This document shows positions 43,601 to 56,319 of a stretch of 64,000 bases of DNA, piece after piece. The stretch's first letter is position 1, and each line of letters opens with the position of its first letter. The notes under the pieces were generated by a model. The model was given only the letters and a program-made list of their open reading frames with translations. It was not told the origin of the DNA and ran no database searches. The position numbers and the translations under genes are program-made. The stretch comes from Chamaea fasciata (taxonomy: Eukaryota; Chordata; Aves; Passeriformes; Sylviidae): assembly GCA_029207755.1 (NCBI GenBank), contig JARCOQ010000006.1, positions 68,670,093 to 68,734,092 of the forward strand, read 5' to 3'.

Positions 43601-46600
43601 ATTTCTTCTCCTGACAAAGCTTGTCTAAAACTCTGTTCCCATTTTTCTGACTTGTTTTCATGTAATGATAATTTGCAAGCTGTGGGTATTCAGCTTCACT
43701 GAAGGGACAAACAAAAAGCTTTCTGCTGCAAAACAGTTTAACAGTTGGGAGGGAGAACTCAGGCCTCATCTCTTCTCTGCAAAACACAGCCTTACTTCTC
43801 ATATTTATTTTGAGCCATTTCAGCATTAGTATATACCTTGGTTTTGAGCTGTTATGGGAGGATAATACACATGATTTGTGCACTCAACATATTTCACCAT
43901 TTTAATGAGCTAATACACATTGTTATCAACAGCATATTTCTTGTTGTAATACCTCGATCCTGACAGCCTTTAGTATGTCTTTAATAGCCCAGAACAGTCC
44001 TACTGTGAGGGGAATGAGGCAGTGCAAAGCAAGCCTGAAACACCAAAGCCTGTTTCAGCTCACCAGCATCTTGTGCCAGTGGAGCACTGCAAGCTGAGTG
44101 ACACACAGGGCTTGGTTTGAGACAGGTGGCAAAGCTGGGAAGGCAGAAATCTTCCAGGCATAATTCCCATTAATGTCTGTACCCACTGCCAAAGGGAACT
44201 GTCATTTCCCTGTTGGTAAGTTTTCATCTGGGCTGTTGCTGACAAGCCATCAAAGCATGCAGCCAGTCCTGCTTACACAACCAGTTGGACAATCACAGGG
44301 GAGAGGACAGGGGCTAGACCTGAGAGGGCTTTCAGCCTCCTGCTGTGCCTAGATTATGATTTAATGCTAAAAAGTTGGCATGGCAACCGAATGCTTGGCA
44401 ACAAAAGGCCGAGGAATGGGTCCAAAAGAGGGCCAAGCAAAAAGCACTGCCCAGCTCTTCCATGGGCAGATCTGTGCCCTGCATACCCATCTTGTCAGAG
44501 CTTCTGTAGCAGCCAGGGTTGCAGCAGAAGAAGGCATTATTAATAAGCTAGACAGGTCTGCAATAAGTGAATAGTGAATTTCTCCAAAACACTTGAAATG
44601 GACCCTGGCGCCTCATTCAGGCTCCTTTTGCTCCATCCACCAATTGCCACACGTTGCCAGGAGACAGTCTTGCTCCACAGGAGGACTCGCCACTGGCTGC
44701 CATTGTGCTGTCTCTCTATGTTCCCCTCCTCCCCTGTCTTGCTCTTGCTCTCTGCTGTAACAGAAGCCTGGCAGTGCTCTGTTTCTCAGTTCTGACACAG
44801 TAACTTAATTTAATTTGAAAGTTTTCAAAAGCTTTTTGATTTTTCTGCAGTGATTAACTGAGCAAAATCCCCAATCTGCACAACTCCAGCTTGCAACATA
44901 CAGGCTGGAAAAGGGACTCACGTGCATTAAAGGGTAGGGCTGATCTGAAGGGGGTAAGTGACATACACTGTGAAGACCACTTGTTTGCTGCATGAGCACC
45001 TTGGTTGCATTTCTTGAACTCCAAGGTATTAAGTTTGGGTGCCTGGTTAGGGGATACAAGTTCCATTTAGTCTCACTTGTGCTAGGAACTGTCTATAGTC
45101 CATTAAAGCATGCCCTTGGCTATTTAAACATTCCCAGCCTTTTTTGATCGTATAGGGCCTCAGAAAACTCTCTTGCCTTTGGATATTGGCAGGCTTAGTC
45201 CCATGCACATCAGAAAAGAAGCCATTAATTCTTCAGCCTTCCTGAGGCACTTCCCTTGTACCCCTATGGAAACCTTTTGAGTGTAGACTCAGTACGGGCT
45301 GATACCGTGTCACCTTCCCAAGTCTGCCGGTGCCAGTGCCAATCTCTTGCTTCAGAGAGCTGGGCTGCTAAGCAGATAAGTGAAGTTAAAGGTTAATCAG
45401 TTCCAGGGTTGGTTTGCCAAATAACTGTGAGCCAAGGATCAGTTTATGCTGCCATTTGGCATCATCTTCTGTGGACAGAACAAACTGAAAGGTGGCAGTT
45501 GAGGAGGAGACTGGTGTTGTGACAGAGACCTTGGCACTGAAAGGCTCCAGCACAACAGTGTGGCCAGGGCGTAACTAGAGAACATAGTTCTTCAGCTTCC
45601 TCGAGGACCTTGGAAAGCAGACAGAAAATGAGTGGGGATTTTAATGTGCTGTTTGCAGGGGCTTAATGACACAGCCTGTTCCTGTGCCTGTGGGGAGGGC
45701 AATTCTTTTGCCTGTTATTCTCAGTGCTGCATACCGACTGAAGCATCATCCTGTCTCTACCTGGATGAGAAATCCTTCACTGTGTGCAAATAAATTAAAC
45801 TGAGTGTCCAATCACTATCACTCCAATACTTCTTTTTTTAATTCCAGCATTCCTTTTCTCTGTCTGATGTTTCACCGTCCCACCTCTTTTCCCTCCCTAA
45901 TGTCAGAGATTTCCAAATGCTCTTAAACAGACACACATCACGTCTTCCCCTCCATATCATTTAACACGGACAAACTGACACAAAGAAAATAATTAAGTGG
46001 GCAGGCTAATTAGACTAATTTATTTCATTTCACCAGAATTTCACTGTTCTGTTTCCAGTTCAGTCTGGAACTATGGGACACATTCCCCTCATTCTTCCTT
46101 CCCATCACTAGGAGCAGTGACAAATGAGCTACATCTTGTTATTCTTCTGAGAATCTACAGTTGAAAAGGATAATGGAAAATAAAGCATACCTCACTGTTT
46201 CCAGCTTTCACAATCTGAACAGAGGAAGCTGTCTTGTGATCCAAGAACACAGGAGTGGATTGTCTATCAGCAATCCCAGCTACATGACTTACTAGGCTGA
46301 AGATAAATAGTTGAGATGTTCACTTCTACAAAACAGAAAGGGATTTTCAGACTTCTCAGTCACTCACGGTGACTCTCCAGGGTGCCAGGTGATACAGTGC
46401 AGCAGACTGGTGTTGAGGTGCACATAAAGATGTGTGGGGAGCACCAAGCTGCTCATTTCACCCTCTCTCACCATGCAGTCCTAATGACCATGTTAGTAAA
46501 CCAAATTAGCTGTGCTTATGAGCTTCACTCACAGCTGTTTTATTTATAGAGCTCCATGAGGTAATTGTAGCTTGTCCTGGTTCATGTGAACTTACTTTCC

Positions 46601-49600
46601 AGCTCTGCTTTTATGAACACGTGGAACTACATACCGCAATCTTTCACATACACCAGGGACAGACCATAGGCCTGGCACAGATTAAATGCAGGTCCCCCGG
46701 TGTGTGGAAGGGTTGTTCGCCTGCCCATCCCTCTCCTTTTGTCTTTGATTAAAGATACAAGCCACACACTGACCAGCACATGGACAGCCAGCAAAGTAAA
46801 TGCAAGGAGGTTCAAAAGCACACACACATACAGCTGAGGCTTTGTTCAGGTCCTGTTTACTCTAAAGGCAAACAGTTGAGCATTGTTTGTTTGACAAATT
46901 GTAACTGTGCAGCTAGGAGAGATCTAGTTCCAGCTGCTTAGAGCTGCTTGCATATCTTACCTCCTCCCTTTCCCTCTCCCACAGCTCACGAATCCATCTT
47001 ACCTAGGGACAGAAAAAGAAGTACAAGGTACTTGTTAGATTCCTTCCCACTCTGAATTGACACTGACTTCATCAGGGTCCCTACTCCAACTGCCAGCATA
47101 GGTAAGATCCTTATGAAGCACGGCTCAAAAGGTGAACTCACACTTGCAGGTGTCCCAAAGACCTTAGGGTCCTGCACTTGTGTTGTGATTAGGAGCAGTG
47201 AAGAGAGACCCTTTGGTAGTCCCCACCAAGTGCTCTCAGCTTGTCAGGCACTGGAGAACAGTGGACACTTGATAGTGTTGGAGCACAGCCACAGGAATCT
47301 CAGAGCTGTTTACTACCTAATTACTTTTTTGCCTTGTATAGCACCTGATGCAGCAGAGACTGATCGTCCGCTGTACTACGCCAAATGTCATGTATGACTT
47401 TTGATCCCAGTCTCAGAAAGTGAGTATCAGAGCACTACTGTCAGACCAAAGTTGCTCATTTTCTGTTAGACAGACTAAGTAAGGCCAGAATGCCACTAAG
47501 TGGCATTTACATCCTCTTTCCATCAAGTAAATTATGTTAGCTTTTCCAAGACAACTCACTACTTTAGAAGGACATTGAGGCTCTAGCACAGCAGAAGAAA
47601 CAGCTGTCTCAAGGACTGTCATCTCAAGTCTTCACAGAGAAGGGGTGGCAGAATCAGTTTGGTGCTAAATGACATAAGATGTGTTAAAGATCTGCAAAGA
47701 GGATACAGTGGTTCTAGAAATACAGAACCAAACTGAAATTCCTGGCTTAGTGAGGCCTGAAGTCTTACTCCTAAAGACATCAGTGTCATATGCACTCCAT
47801 ATGAACAGGTGCTTGCTAGCTTCACTGTTCAGTCAGAAAGGTAGATTCAGAAACTCTAATCCATTTTACAATTTATCCTACTTATGTATCATTTCAAAAC
47901 TAGTTTCCATTTCATTTTTTCCCCTTCTGTAATTAAAAGCCAGTGTTCTTTACCTAGTGCTGAAATGCCTCTAAATAGACACACACAGGGAAGTCTTTGA
48001 GACCACAATTTAAAGCTAAATTTAAATTAAGGTCCCATCATCCAGAACCCTGACCTTTGACTCCTGACAAAACAGTAGGCCTGGATACTGAGTGCACAGT
48101 TCATGTGTATATAGTTTGTGCTTATACATGTAGTTAAAATAATGCAGTTTAAGTACTATAAAATGTGTCACAAAATTCAAATGTAATAAGCAGAACATAA
48201 GCCCCAAAGTTCTTTGTTTATCCCATCATCAGTACACAAACTAAGGCTGAGTGCAGTGTTAACATTTCTGCTGTAATGTGTTTAATGGGCTGCTTTAAAC
48301 TTCTTTGCATGCCAGCCTTGTGTTCGAGAACACTGATTTGCCATTTCGAAGGGGGAATTGTTCTTGTGGGCCCTGTGAGGGAAGACATGCTCAGCTTCAG
48401 TACTGTGAGCCTAGCTCATATCAGCAGATCTCATGATTGCCTTTCTCACTTGTTCCTCCAGTTGCTAAGAATTCTGTAGATAAACTTCACTTTATCTGAA
48501 GGGAGGAAGTTGCCGCTGGATGCAGAATCAGGAAGGACAGCAACCTAATGCACACAGCAATAGCTTTAGAGGAACAGTCATTTTCCCATGCAGATGGGAA
48601 AAACAAGACTGTTAACCAGCCGTGTGCCATGGCACTCATTCAGCCTGTACCAATCCAGCAAACTGGAAGGAAGGGCCTTTTCCCATATCATTTAAAGGGG
48701 GGAAAATAAATTAGTGAAGCTCATTGGTAGCCTGAGCTGACAGAAATAGAAATTAGAGGCTATGGGGAAGGGCCTCTGTACCTTGCACTGCAACAGGAAT
48801 CAAACCTTTCCCTCTGCTCTCAACTCCCCATATAACCATAACTGGTTGAGCTTAGTGATTAGCTAAGAACACAATGCCCAGGAGAACTGATAGTTGCCCG
48901 TCCAGTTCAGCTGCCAAGGGTCAAGGCAGCTGGAGAAAGCACAGTATGCTCAGAAGTTGATCACACAGTTGTTTTTAAGAGTCACTCAGGCTATCTTTGG
49001 AGGGCACTCGGAAGATTAAGCTGATCTGAAAGAATGCAGACAACCAGGACATTCTCTTCTCACATGTACTCTGCTCAGTCATCCTTTCTTTTGCTCAAGT
49101 AGGAAGTCTGAGGGCAAGTGATAGCACTTTCTGTATCAGGCTGCCAAGCACTCAATATTTGTCAAAATTATACTTTTGATAGATGGCTTCTTTGGCAGTA
49201 AAGCTCACAATGCCCATCCCTAGACTCAGAATAAGTGGCAACATCACCAAGCTACAAAGGTAGACAGTACCTCCTCGTTTCAGCTGCTAAGCAGATAATT
49301 TAGGAGGAATGAAAAAAAAAATAGTAAAGCCTTCAAGCCTTCTAATGGTTATCTCCCCATTAAACACTTCTTCCTGGGAGGGCTGAACAAGCAAACAGAT
49401 GCAAGGGCATGTGTCTCCCAAAACCCAAAGACAAGCCTCCTTGGACTGAAAAAGTGCTTTACTGAATTCCAGCACAGTATAATGCTGGCAGGCAGCCCCA
49501 GAGCTGGCTCTTCTGTAGGAAGTGAAGCAAGTGGATCAGGATCTTGTTTACAAAGAGCAGCCAGTTGAGTTTGGAGAGAGTGACATTGAACCTCAGAAGC

Positions 49601-51913
49601 TGGGAGGACTTGAAATATCCCCAAGGATGCAACATGTTGTGTGTACCCCAAGCCTTGGTCCCCTCTGCTTGTGTCTGCTGCTTTATGGGATAGTTACAGT
49701 TCAGAGTTTGAAACTGTCATTTTAATTTTTTATTGCTCTAGGATTAAAGTCCTTGCTCACCTTAAGGAACCAAGGCTCATCGACTCAGTCTTTACACAAC
49801 CAAAAATTTACCACTTGACCAGCCTCTCAGAGGCCTTATATCTGCATATCCTGATAAGATAAGGATACATCAAAGGTATGATTAACTCTCCAATTGCCTC
49901 TCTGAGCTCCTTTAGCTTTGTCCCTGAAGCATTGTTACTTTGAAGTGCAAGTCCTTTGCTCCCCACTTACAGAAGTCCTTCAGGGAAATCTGTACCTTGT
50001 GTTAGGTGCAGTCTGGCTGTCCCTCTGCCAGAGAAAAGTTACAGCAAAGCCCTACACAGAGCCTGGAAAGAACAGCAGGCCATAATCTCTTCTAAGCATG
50101 AACAGCCACCCTGCTCTGAAGTACAAGTCGCCCAGCCCACGGCAGGGGTGTCACTCCACTAGACTGTTGGTGCAGTGCTCCCCCAACAGAGTTCTTCTCT
50201 GGAGAATAGAATTATTTTTAATGATTTAGAACAGATCTGAACTTAATCACATCACTGAGCCCTCCTAGTGCAACACACCTGTATAACTGGTAGTCCCAGC
50301 TGCTCTCATTCCTGGAACTCTTTGCTCTCAGTACAAAATCATTATCTTTCAACCCTTCATAACAGTTTGTCGGACGTCCTAAGCACTATTATATACAAGC
50401 TATTGGGTGCAGGGTACTTAGGCTAAAGAACAGGCAGCTGTAGCCAAAGATAAGTGATTCCTCCCCAGAACTGGGGCTCCATCACATAGGTAGCCACCTT
50501 TCTTGAGCCATAGAGTCTATCAGAGCAGCAAAGCTTCTTTGTGACTGTGACAAAATCTTTCATTCTAAGGTCTTGGTATGCTTTCTGGACAGGACATGGC
50601 TAAACAAAGGGACTAGCACAACCTCAGTGGCAGTCTCCTGGTCACACAGGTTAGCATGTTATGTCCCATCCAGTGGTGTTTCAACTTATTCTGAAAGCAA
50701 AATTGCCCATTTAGGCGTGGGTGAAGGATGTTTCATGCTTTCTGAACTCAAAGTCTCTCTGTACACATGCACCAAGAGACACAAATACCTGCTTGTTTCA
50801 GTAAGTCCTCTTCATAATGATACATTTCCCATATCAAGTATCTAAAAAAAAAAAAAACAAACTGGCTTGACCACGAAATCTTGAAATCTGCTGGAAGCCA
50901 CAGAAAATTTTTATTTTCATCCTTTGAAACCACCTTGATATTCAACCATGCAGAGAATTCAGTGTTTGATAGGGGGGTTTTTTTGGGGTGACAGAGAGGG
51001 AGTTACATTTCCCTTCATGCGCTGAGCACATGGACACCAGTGGTGCAAAAAGCAAGATCCATTTCAGACAGGGAAGGGAAAAGGAGGGGACAGTGAGTAG
51101 GCAAAACAGGAAGTTCTGCCTGAAGAGGAAATGCTTCAATGCTATCTTAAAAACAGTTTGCAATGAAACTCCATGCAGCTATAGAGAGGTGAAAGAAAAG
51201 CAGCTTTCTGCAGATTCAGCAGTCTGAAGCTCACATCCTGCCACTCACAGCCTGTTGTCCCTTTCCCTGAAGACAGGCTGCAACTTGTGCTGCCCCTGTA
51301 CGAGCAGCTGGAGAGAGGAACCAGGCTCCCAACAGGCAGCCTGAACACAGACACTTGCATTTTGTTTGTGCAGGCTGCTTGTGTCCTTTCAGGTGATTTC
51401 TAGAAGTAGTTGAGCCACGCTCATAGTCCTTCAGTAGCACATACTCTTCTACTTTAGAAGCAGCTTGTCCAGTGACCAGATCAGCTACATCATGCAGCAT
51501 CATTCCCAGTCTGTTTTTGTCTGTCAGGATCCCGCACAGGGAAATATGGTTTGGCAGCAGCCTCAAAAGCCTCGGTGACACTTCACTTCATCAGCAGATT
51601 AGTTTCCCCAGGACTCTCAAAAAGCCTTCTGACATAAAGGTTTTAAGAAAAAATGGATCAACAGGATCACAGTGAACTTATCTGAACAGTCCCATTTAGA
51701 AGTGATGTACTCTTCATCTGCTTAACCGAATTTTAGTGCTTGTGTAACTAGAGAGGAAGCAGACTCCTTTTTAAGGGCTAGGAGATGAAAAGTGTGAGCA
51801 GTAAGAAAAGGCCAGAAGTGGCAAATGTCTAGAGACAAGAACAATCCTTGTGTATCAGGCTGTGATGTCAGGTAAGGCACAGATATCACTAATGCCTTGC
51901 ATGGTCGCAGCCA
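34661..51913. other. Intergenic region upstream of BMP2K
   Basis: About 17 kb with no recognised coding exon, RNA gene or young repeat. There are G-rich and A-rich tracts near 36741-36760 and 36841-36865, a GTGT/ACAC simple stretch near 39062-39097 and an AAATA-type tract near 42100-42120. The open frames are short and unlike known families. Confidence 0.7.
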
Positions 51914-53280
51914 CACAGAATCACAGAATCACAGAATCACAGAATGTGTAGGTTGGAAGAGACCTTCAAGGTCATCAAGTCCAACCCAGCCCTAACACCT
52001 CAACTAGGTCATGGTATCAAGTGCCACATCCAGTTTCCTTTTAAACACATCCAGGGATGGTGATTCCACCACCTGCCCAGGCAGACAATTCCAGTATTTA
52101 ATCACTCTTTCTGTGAAAAACTTCTTCCTAATATCCAACCTATATTTCCCTTGACACAGCTTGAGATTGTGTCCTCTCGTTCTGTCAGATGCTGCCCGGA
52201 GAAAGAGACCAACCCCCAGCTGTCTACAACTACCCTTCAGGAAGTTGTAGAGAGTGATAAGGTCACCTCTGAGTCTCCTCCAGGCTAAACAATCCCAGCT
52301 CCCTCAGTCGTTCTTCATATGGCTTGTTTTCCAAGTCCTTCACCAACTTTGTTGCCCTTCTCTGGACACATTCAAGCATCTCAACGTCCTTCCTAAACTG
52401 AGGGGACCAGAACTGGACACAATACTCAAGGTGTGGCCTCACCAGTGCCGAGTACAGGGGAAGAATGACCTCCCTGTTTCTGCTGGCCACACCATTCCTG
52501 ATACAGGCCAGGATGCCATTGGCCCTCTTGGCCACCTGGGCACACGGTTGGCTCATGTTCAGCCGGCTGCTGACCAGAACCCCCAGGTCCCTTTCCTCCT
52601 GGGCACTGTCCAGCCACACCGTCCCCAGCCTATAACGCTGCAGGGGGTTATTGTGGCCAAAGTGAAGGACTCGACACTTGGACTCATTAAGCTTCATTTT
52701 GTTGGACTCTGCCCATTGACCCAACTGTTCCAGATCTCTCTGCAGAGCCATCCTGTCTTCCAAGTGGTTGACACACACTCTCAGCTTAGTGTCATCTGCA
52801 AATTTACTAATGAAAGATTCAAAACCCTCATCCATGTCATCAGTGAAAATATTGAACAGAGCTGGTCCCAGCACTGACCCCTGAGGAACACCACTGGTGA
52901 CTGGCTGCCAGCTGGATACAGCACCATTCACCATCACTCTATGGGCCCGGCCATCCAGCCAGTTCCTAACCCAGCAAAGAGTGCTCCTGTCCAAGCCCTG
53001 GGCTGCCAGCTTTTCCAGGAGTATACTGTGGGAAACAGTGTCAAAAGCCTTGCTAAAGTCCAAATAGACAACATCCACAGCCCTTCCTGCATCCACCAGG
53101 CAGGTCACCTGGTCATAAAAGGAGATCAGGTTGGACCTACCTCTCCTAAACCCGTGCTGGCTGGGCCTGAGACCCTGGCCATCCTGTAGGTGCTGCATGA
53201 TGACACTCAGTATAAACTGTTCCATTATTTTGCCAGGTACTGAGGTCAGACTGACTGGTCTATAATTACTGGGATCAACA
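51914..53280 (-). mobile_element. 5'-truncated CR1 LINE
   Basis: A minus-strand CR1 non-LTR retrotransposon. Its 3' end is marked by four copies of the 8-bp unit ATTCTGTG (plus-strand CACAGAAT at 51914-51945), the hallmark of bird CR1 tails. Before these come the 3' UTR and the C-terminal part of the reverse transcriptase gene. CR1-like sequence stops near 53276-53280, at the equivalent of the PSNYRPVSL block, so the copy is a typical 5' truncation. The proximal part of ORF2, including the endonuclease, and all of ORF1 are missing, so it could not move on its own. Confidence 0.95.
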
Positions 53281-53351
53281 CACAGCTCCTTCCTCTGTGA
53301 ATGATAATCATTACAGGCATTTATGCCTTCTGACAGCCTTTCTCTGAACAT
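52263..53351 (-). pseudogene. CR1 reverse transcriptase fragment
   Basis: A 362-codon open frame whose residues from about 26 onward are CR1 reverse transcriptase. NYRPVSL is at 29-35, LDFSKAFD at 97-104 (catalytic Asp98), [10 protein letters not shown] at 154-163 and FADD at 184-187 (catalytic Asp pair), followed by the thumb region. The first 25 codons lie outside the CR1 homology and are probably chance host sequence. The frame ends early at SLEETQR: a small deletion relative to the family shifts the frame near 52280, and the remaining CR1 C-terminus continues in another frame to a TAG at 52004-52006. The catalytic core is uninterrupted, so the insertion is fairly young, but the element lacks its 5' parts. 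Confidence 0.9.
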
Positions 53352-55565
53352 TCAAGGGTACTCCCCATGAATGAAAGACAGGATGAGAATCAATGAGCAC
53401 TGTTCCTCCTAATTCTGACATCTTAAGAAATAATTGAAACCTCATGGACCTCTGTTGTAACTTCCCATTTAAATGCCAGGACGCCTCTTGTGCAAAAGCA
53501 AGTTAGCCTCTTAAAGCCAATTTAGATAATCCCATGATCCATGGGACAACAAACAGGCAGAATTTCTGAGTACAAAGATATCCCTGTAGTCAACATCTCC
53601 GAAGCTGAAAGACTCTTTGTGTTGTGCAGCCAGTATCATCTCTGAGTTTTCTCAGAAGCCAGTGTAAAGAGGCTCACTCCAGCCTCTGTTCTGTAGAGGG
53701 TAAAGCTTTCTTGCCTACTGTGCAGGGCTCCTCCAGCACAGAGGGCAGCTGTGGTAAGGCTCACACATGCCCAGACACACACGTACACACACATGCATGA
53801 TCCACCCAAACTGCTTTTGTTGCTCTGGGGCTTCAGCAAAGCCTGTTATCCATTTCGCTGAGTAGTCTCCTTTTTCTTTCCAATAATGGTGAAAGGCAGT
53901 TTTCAGTTCGCTGTCAGTGGTGATCTCAAAATGACAGGCCAGCGAAACATTGCGTAGACCACAAAGGAGTGTTTTCCTTGGCAGCATGCCCAACTCTGTC
54001 ATATTAATGCTCAGCCAAGAGCTATTGTCCTTGATAAGTGACTCTGCACTGGCAGAACAGGATCCACTGCAAAAGAGTTTTTTCCATGTGTTACACTGCT
54101 GGTGTCTTCTGAGCCTTTAGGATGGCTGAAATATTTGCCAGTGCTGGAAAACCCACATCCCCTAAACCAGTTATTTATTTCACAGAGCTATGGGGCAGCA
54201 ATTTGGTATTGGAGAAGAGAAGCCGTTCTGCCTAGAAGTTAGCTACAGAATGGCACTAAATGCACCCAGAAGACACCTAGGCCAAACAAAACCAAGTGGG
54301 CTGGGGAACAGTGAGGCAAGGGCATTCACACTGGGCAAGGGTAGACAGCCAGGTGAGCAGAGTAGGCAGTGCACAGCTGGCTCCTCGACAGCTGGCTTAC
54401 AGCAGGGGCACTTTGATGACTACTACTACTAAAACCCCATGTTTTGTCAACACTGAAATATCCTTTCCATTTGTTTTGTCCTCTGCTTTGTTAATGCCCT
54501 CTCAATTGTGATCAAAGAGAGTGCAGGTTCCCAAATACAAGACTGAAACATTTTCTTTGGGTGATGAACAAATCCTCATCACAGAAGCCCTCCCACAAAA
54601 AACTTTCCTTCCATTTATCTGTGACTTCCAATTAATAAATGCTTTGTTGTAAAGTTGTCAGCCCTCCTGAGTGGAGCAGGGCACTATCAAACTGCTTAAA
54701 TACTGACAGTAAGGATTTCCTTTTGAAAAAAGGAAATGAAAGGACATGATGTGAGTCACAGAAAACTTCCCCCATGTAAAGAACAGATCTGAAGGGGATT
54801 CTGGGGAGCCAGTGAGACCAGAGAACACAGCACTGGCATGTTGGGCACTTAAACTTCAGATAGCTCTTAGCTTCTGTCCAGGGCCTGCATGTCAACAAGG
54901 CCTAGAGGAAGTCTGTACGCACTAACTTTCACCAAGGAACAGAACTACCTGAGTGTGCCCAGCTTGTGTTTAAGAGAGATGACCTTCCCCAGCAAAAGTT
55001 AGACCTTGGTTATGGCTGCTGCCTGTCAACACACTAAGCTGCTGAGCCCAAAGGAGAGGTGCCCCCAGCCAGCGTGGTGCACAGAGTCCCACTCACCCTC
55101 GGGGGGCCCTGTAGGCAGTTCCCGGAGCAACCTGGAAGGTGTTTCCATGCTCAAAGAGATATTTGTGTTCCCTGCTACTAAGTGAGAATGTGATAAGCTT
55201 GAGGTCATGACATGTTCTAGTCAGATGACATGTTCTAGTCAGATAAATGCTACAAAAGAGCTAAAAGGAGCTAGGAGCTAAAAACAGCAATCCATGCTAT
55301 GCTGGCTGCTTGCGAGGACAGAGATCTCAGAGACTGAAAAGTCAAATAGTTCCAGTCTCCACTCATTTGTCTTTCAGCTTAAAACTTTCTGGTGCCTTGT
55401 GTCATTCACAGGGGAATCTCACCCCTGTCACTTTCATTTTGCTTTTAAGACAGAAGAGGAAAGGACACATTCTTTTCATTATTTTCCATTCTGTAAATCT
55501 TGGAACAGAACACTGTGTGTCTGTTTTATTTAATTGTTTATGTTATTATTGTGATAGATAAGAAT
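53281..55565. other. Intergenic region between CR1 and the first LTR-like element
   Basis: Apart from the 18-bp tandem duplication at 55209 I recognise nothing. A CACACACACG-type stretch lies near 53760-53795. Confidence 0.65.
55209..55244 (+). repeat. Perfect 18-bp tandem duplication
   Basis: GACATGTTCTAGTCAGAT occurs twice in a row with no mismatch, so it is either recent or an assembly artefact. Confidence 0.95.
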
Positions 55566-56319
55566 TGTTATGAAGTTATAAGTTGTTGGTTATAGAGTTG
55601 TAATGTTTTGTTAAATTTAGTTCAAGAGTTATAATGCTGTTTGGCAGTTTTGTCCACTCTGTATCCCTTACCCCAAAATCCCACTTACCTGATTCCATCG
55701 CCTTTCCGTCAAGTCAAGCCGTTGCTGCTCCCTGGCATCACTGCTCCCTGGCATCACTGCTCTCCATTTCTGCCTGCTGCTTTGCCTGCCTGCACCCTGC
55801 CTGCACCCAGCCTGTCCCATTGGCTTGTGCCCTGCTTGCTCCACTTCCTGTCAGATCCTCTTCCTACTTCCTGCTGACAACCGGCCTGTCAGTCAGGCTG
55901 CTGCTGCCACCCTTATGGGAATTAAAAGAGCCCAGCTGCATGATGGGACCATATCAACACCAAGAGCCCCTGGCCAAAACGAGCCAACTCAAAGTTTAAA
56001 TCTGCCAAGGACAGCACTGGACTGACCATACACAAGGGTATTTATGCCAAGGGTTTTCATAAGCTTTTGTATCTCACCATAACTGGCAAAGTACTTTAAG
56101 AGCAAGACACCCCTGGACTCTATAAGCTAAGAAGAGTTCTTTGGAACCCCCGCGAGGCAAGATCTCCCACTTTGCAGCACAGGCAGCAAAGGGGATTGCA
56201 CCTCCTCCTCAGCGGTGTGGACGAAAGGGAGCAGCAGTGGCGTAGGCCACCCCTCAAGACCCCTGTTTATTAATAAAGGCATTTAAAGGAGGAAACTGTG
56301 TCTCTTGCCATTTGTAACA
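55566..56319 (+). mobile_element. Probable solo LTR, boundaries approximate
   Basis: The segment has LTR-like layout. It begins with an AT-rich TGTTATGAAGTT part, has a promoter-like middle with TCTATAAG near 56120, a GC-richer block, AATAAA at 56269-56274 and a U5-like end CTGTGTCTCTTGCC before TTTGTAACA. The TGTTA and TAACA ends would be inverted, as LTRs require. I find no matching target duplication at these borders, and several TGTTA starts are possible nearby. No internal retroviral genes follow. It may be a different repeat. Confidence 0.45.
55725..55756 (+). repeat. Perfect 16-bp tandem duplication
   Basis: CTGCTCCCTGGCATCA is repeated twice back to back, inside the probable LTR. Confidence 0.95.

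Noticed and set aside
52254..52877. A 207-codon plus-strand open frame
   Set aside because: It is the antisense shadow of the CR1 reverse transcriptase.
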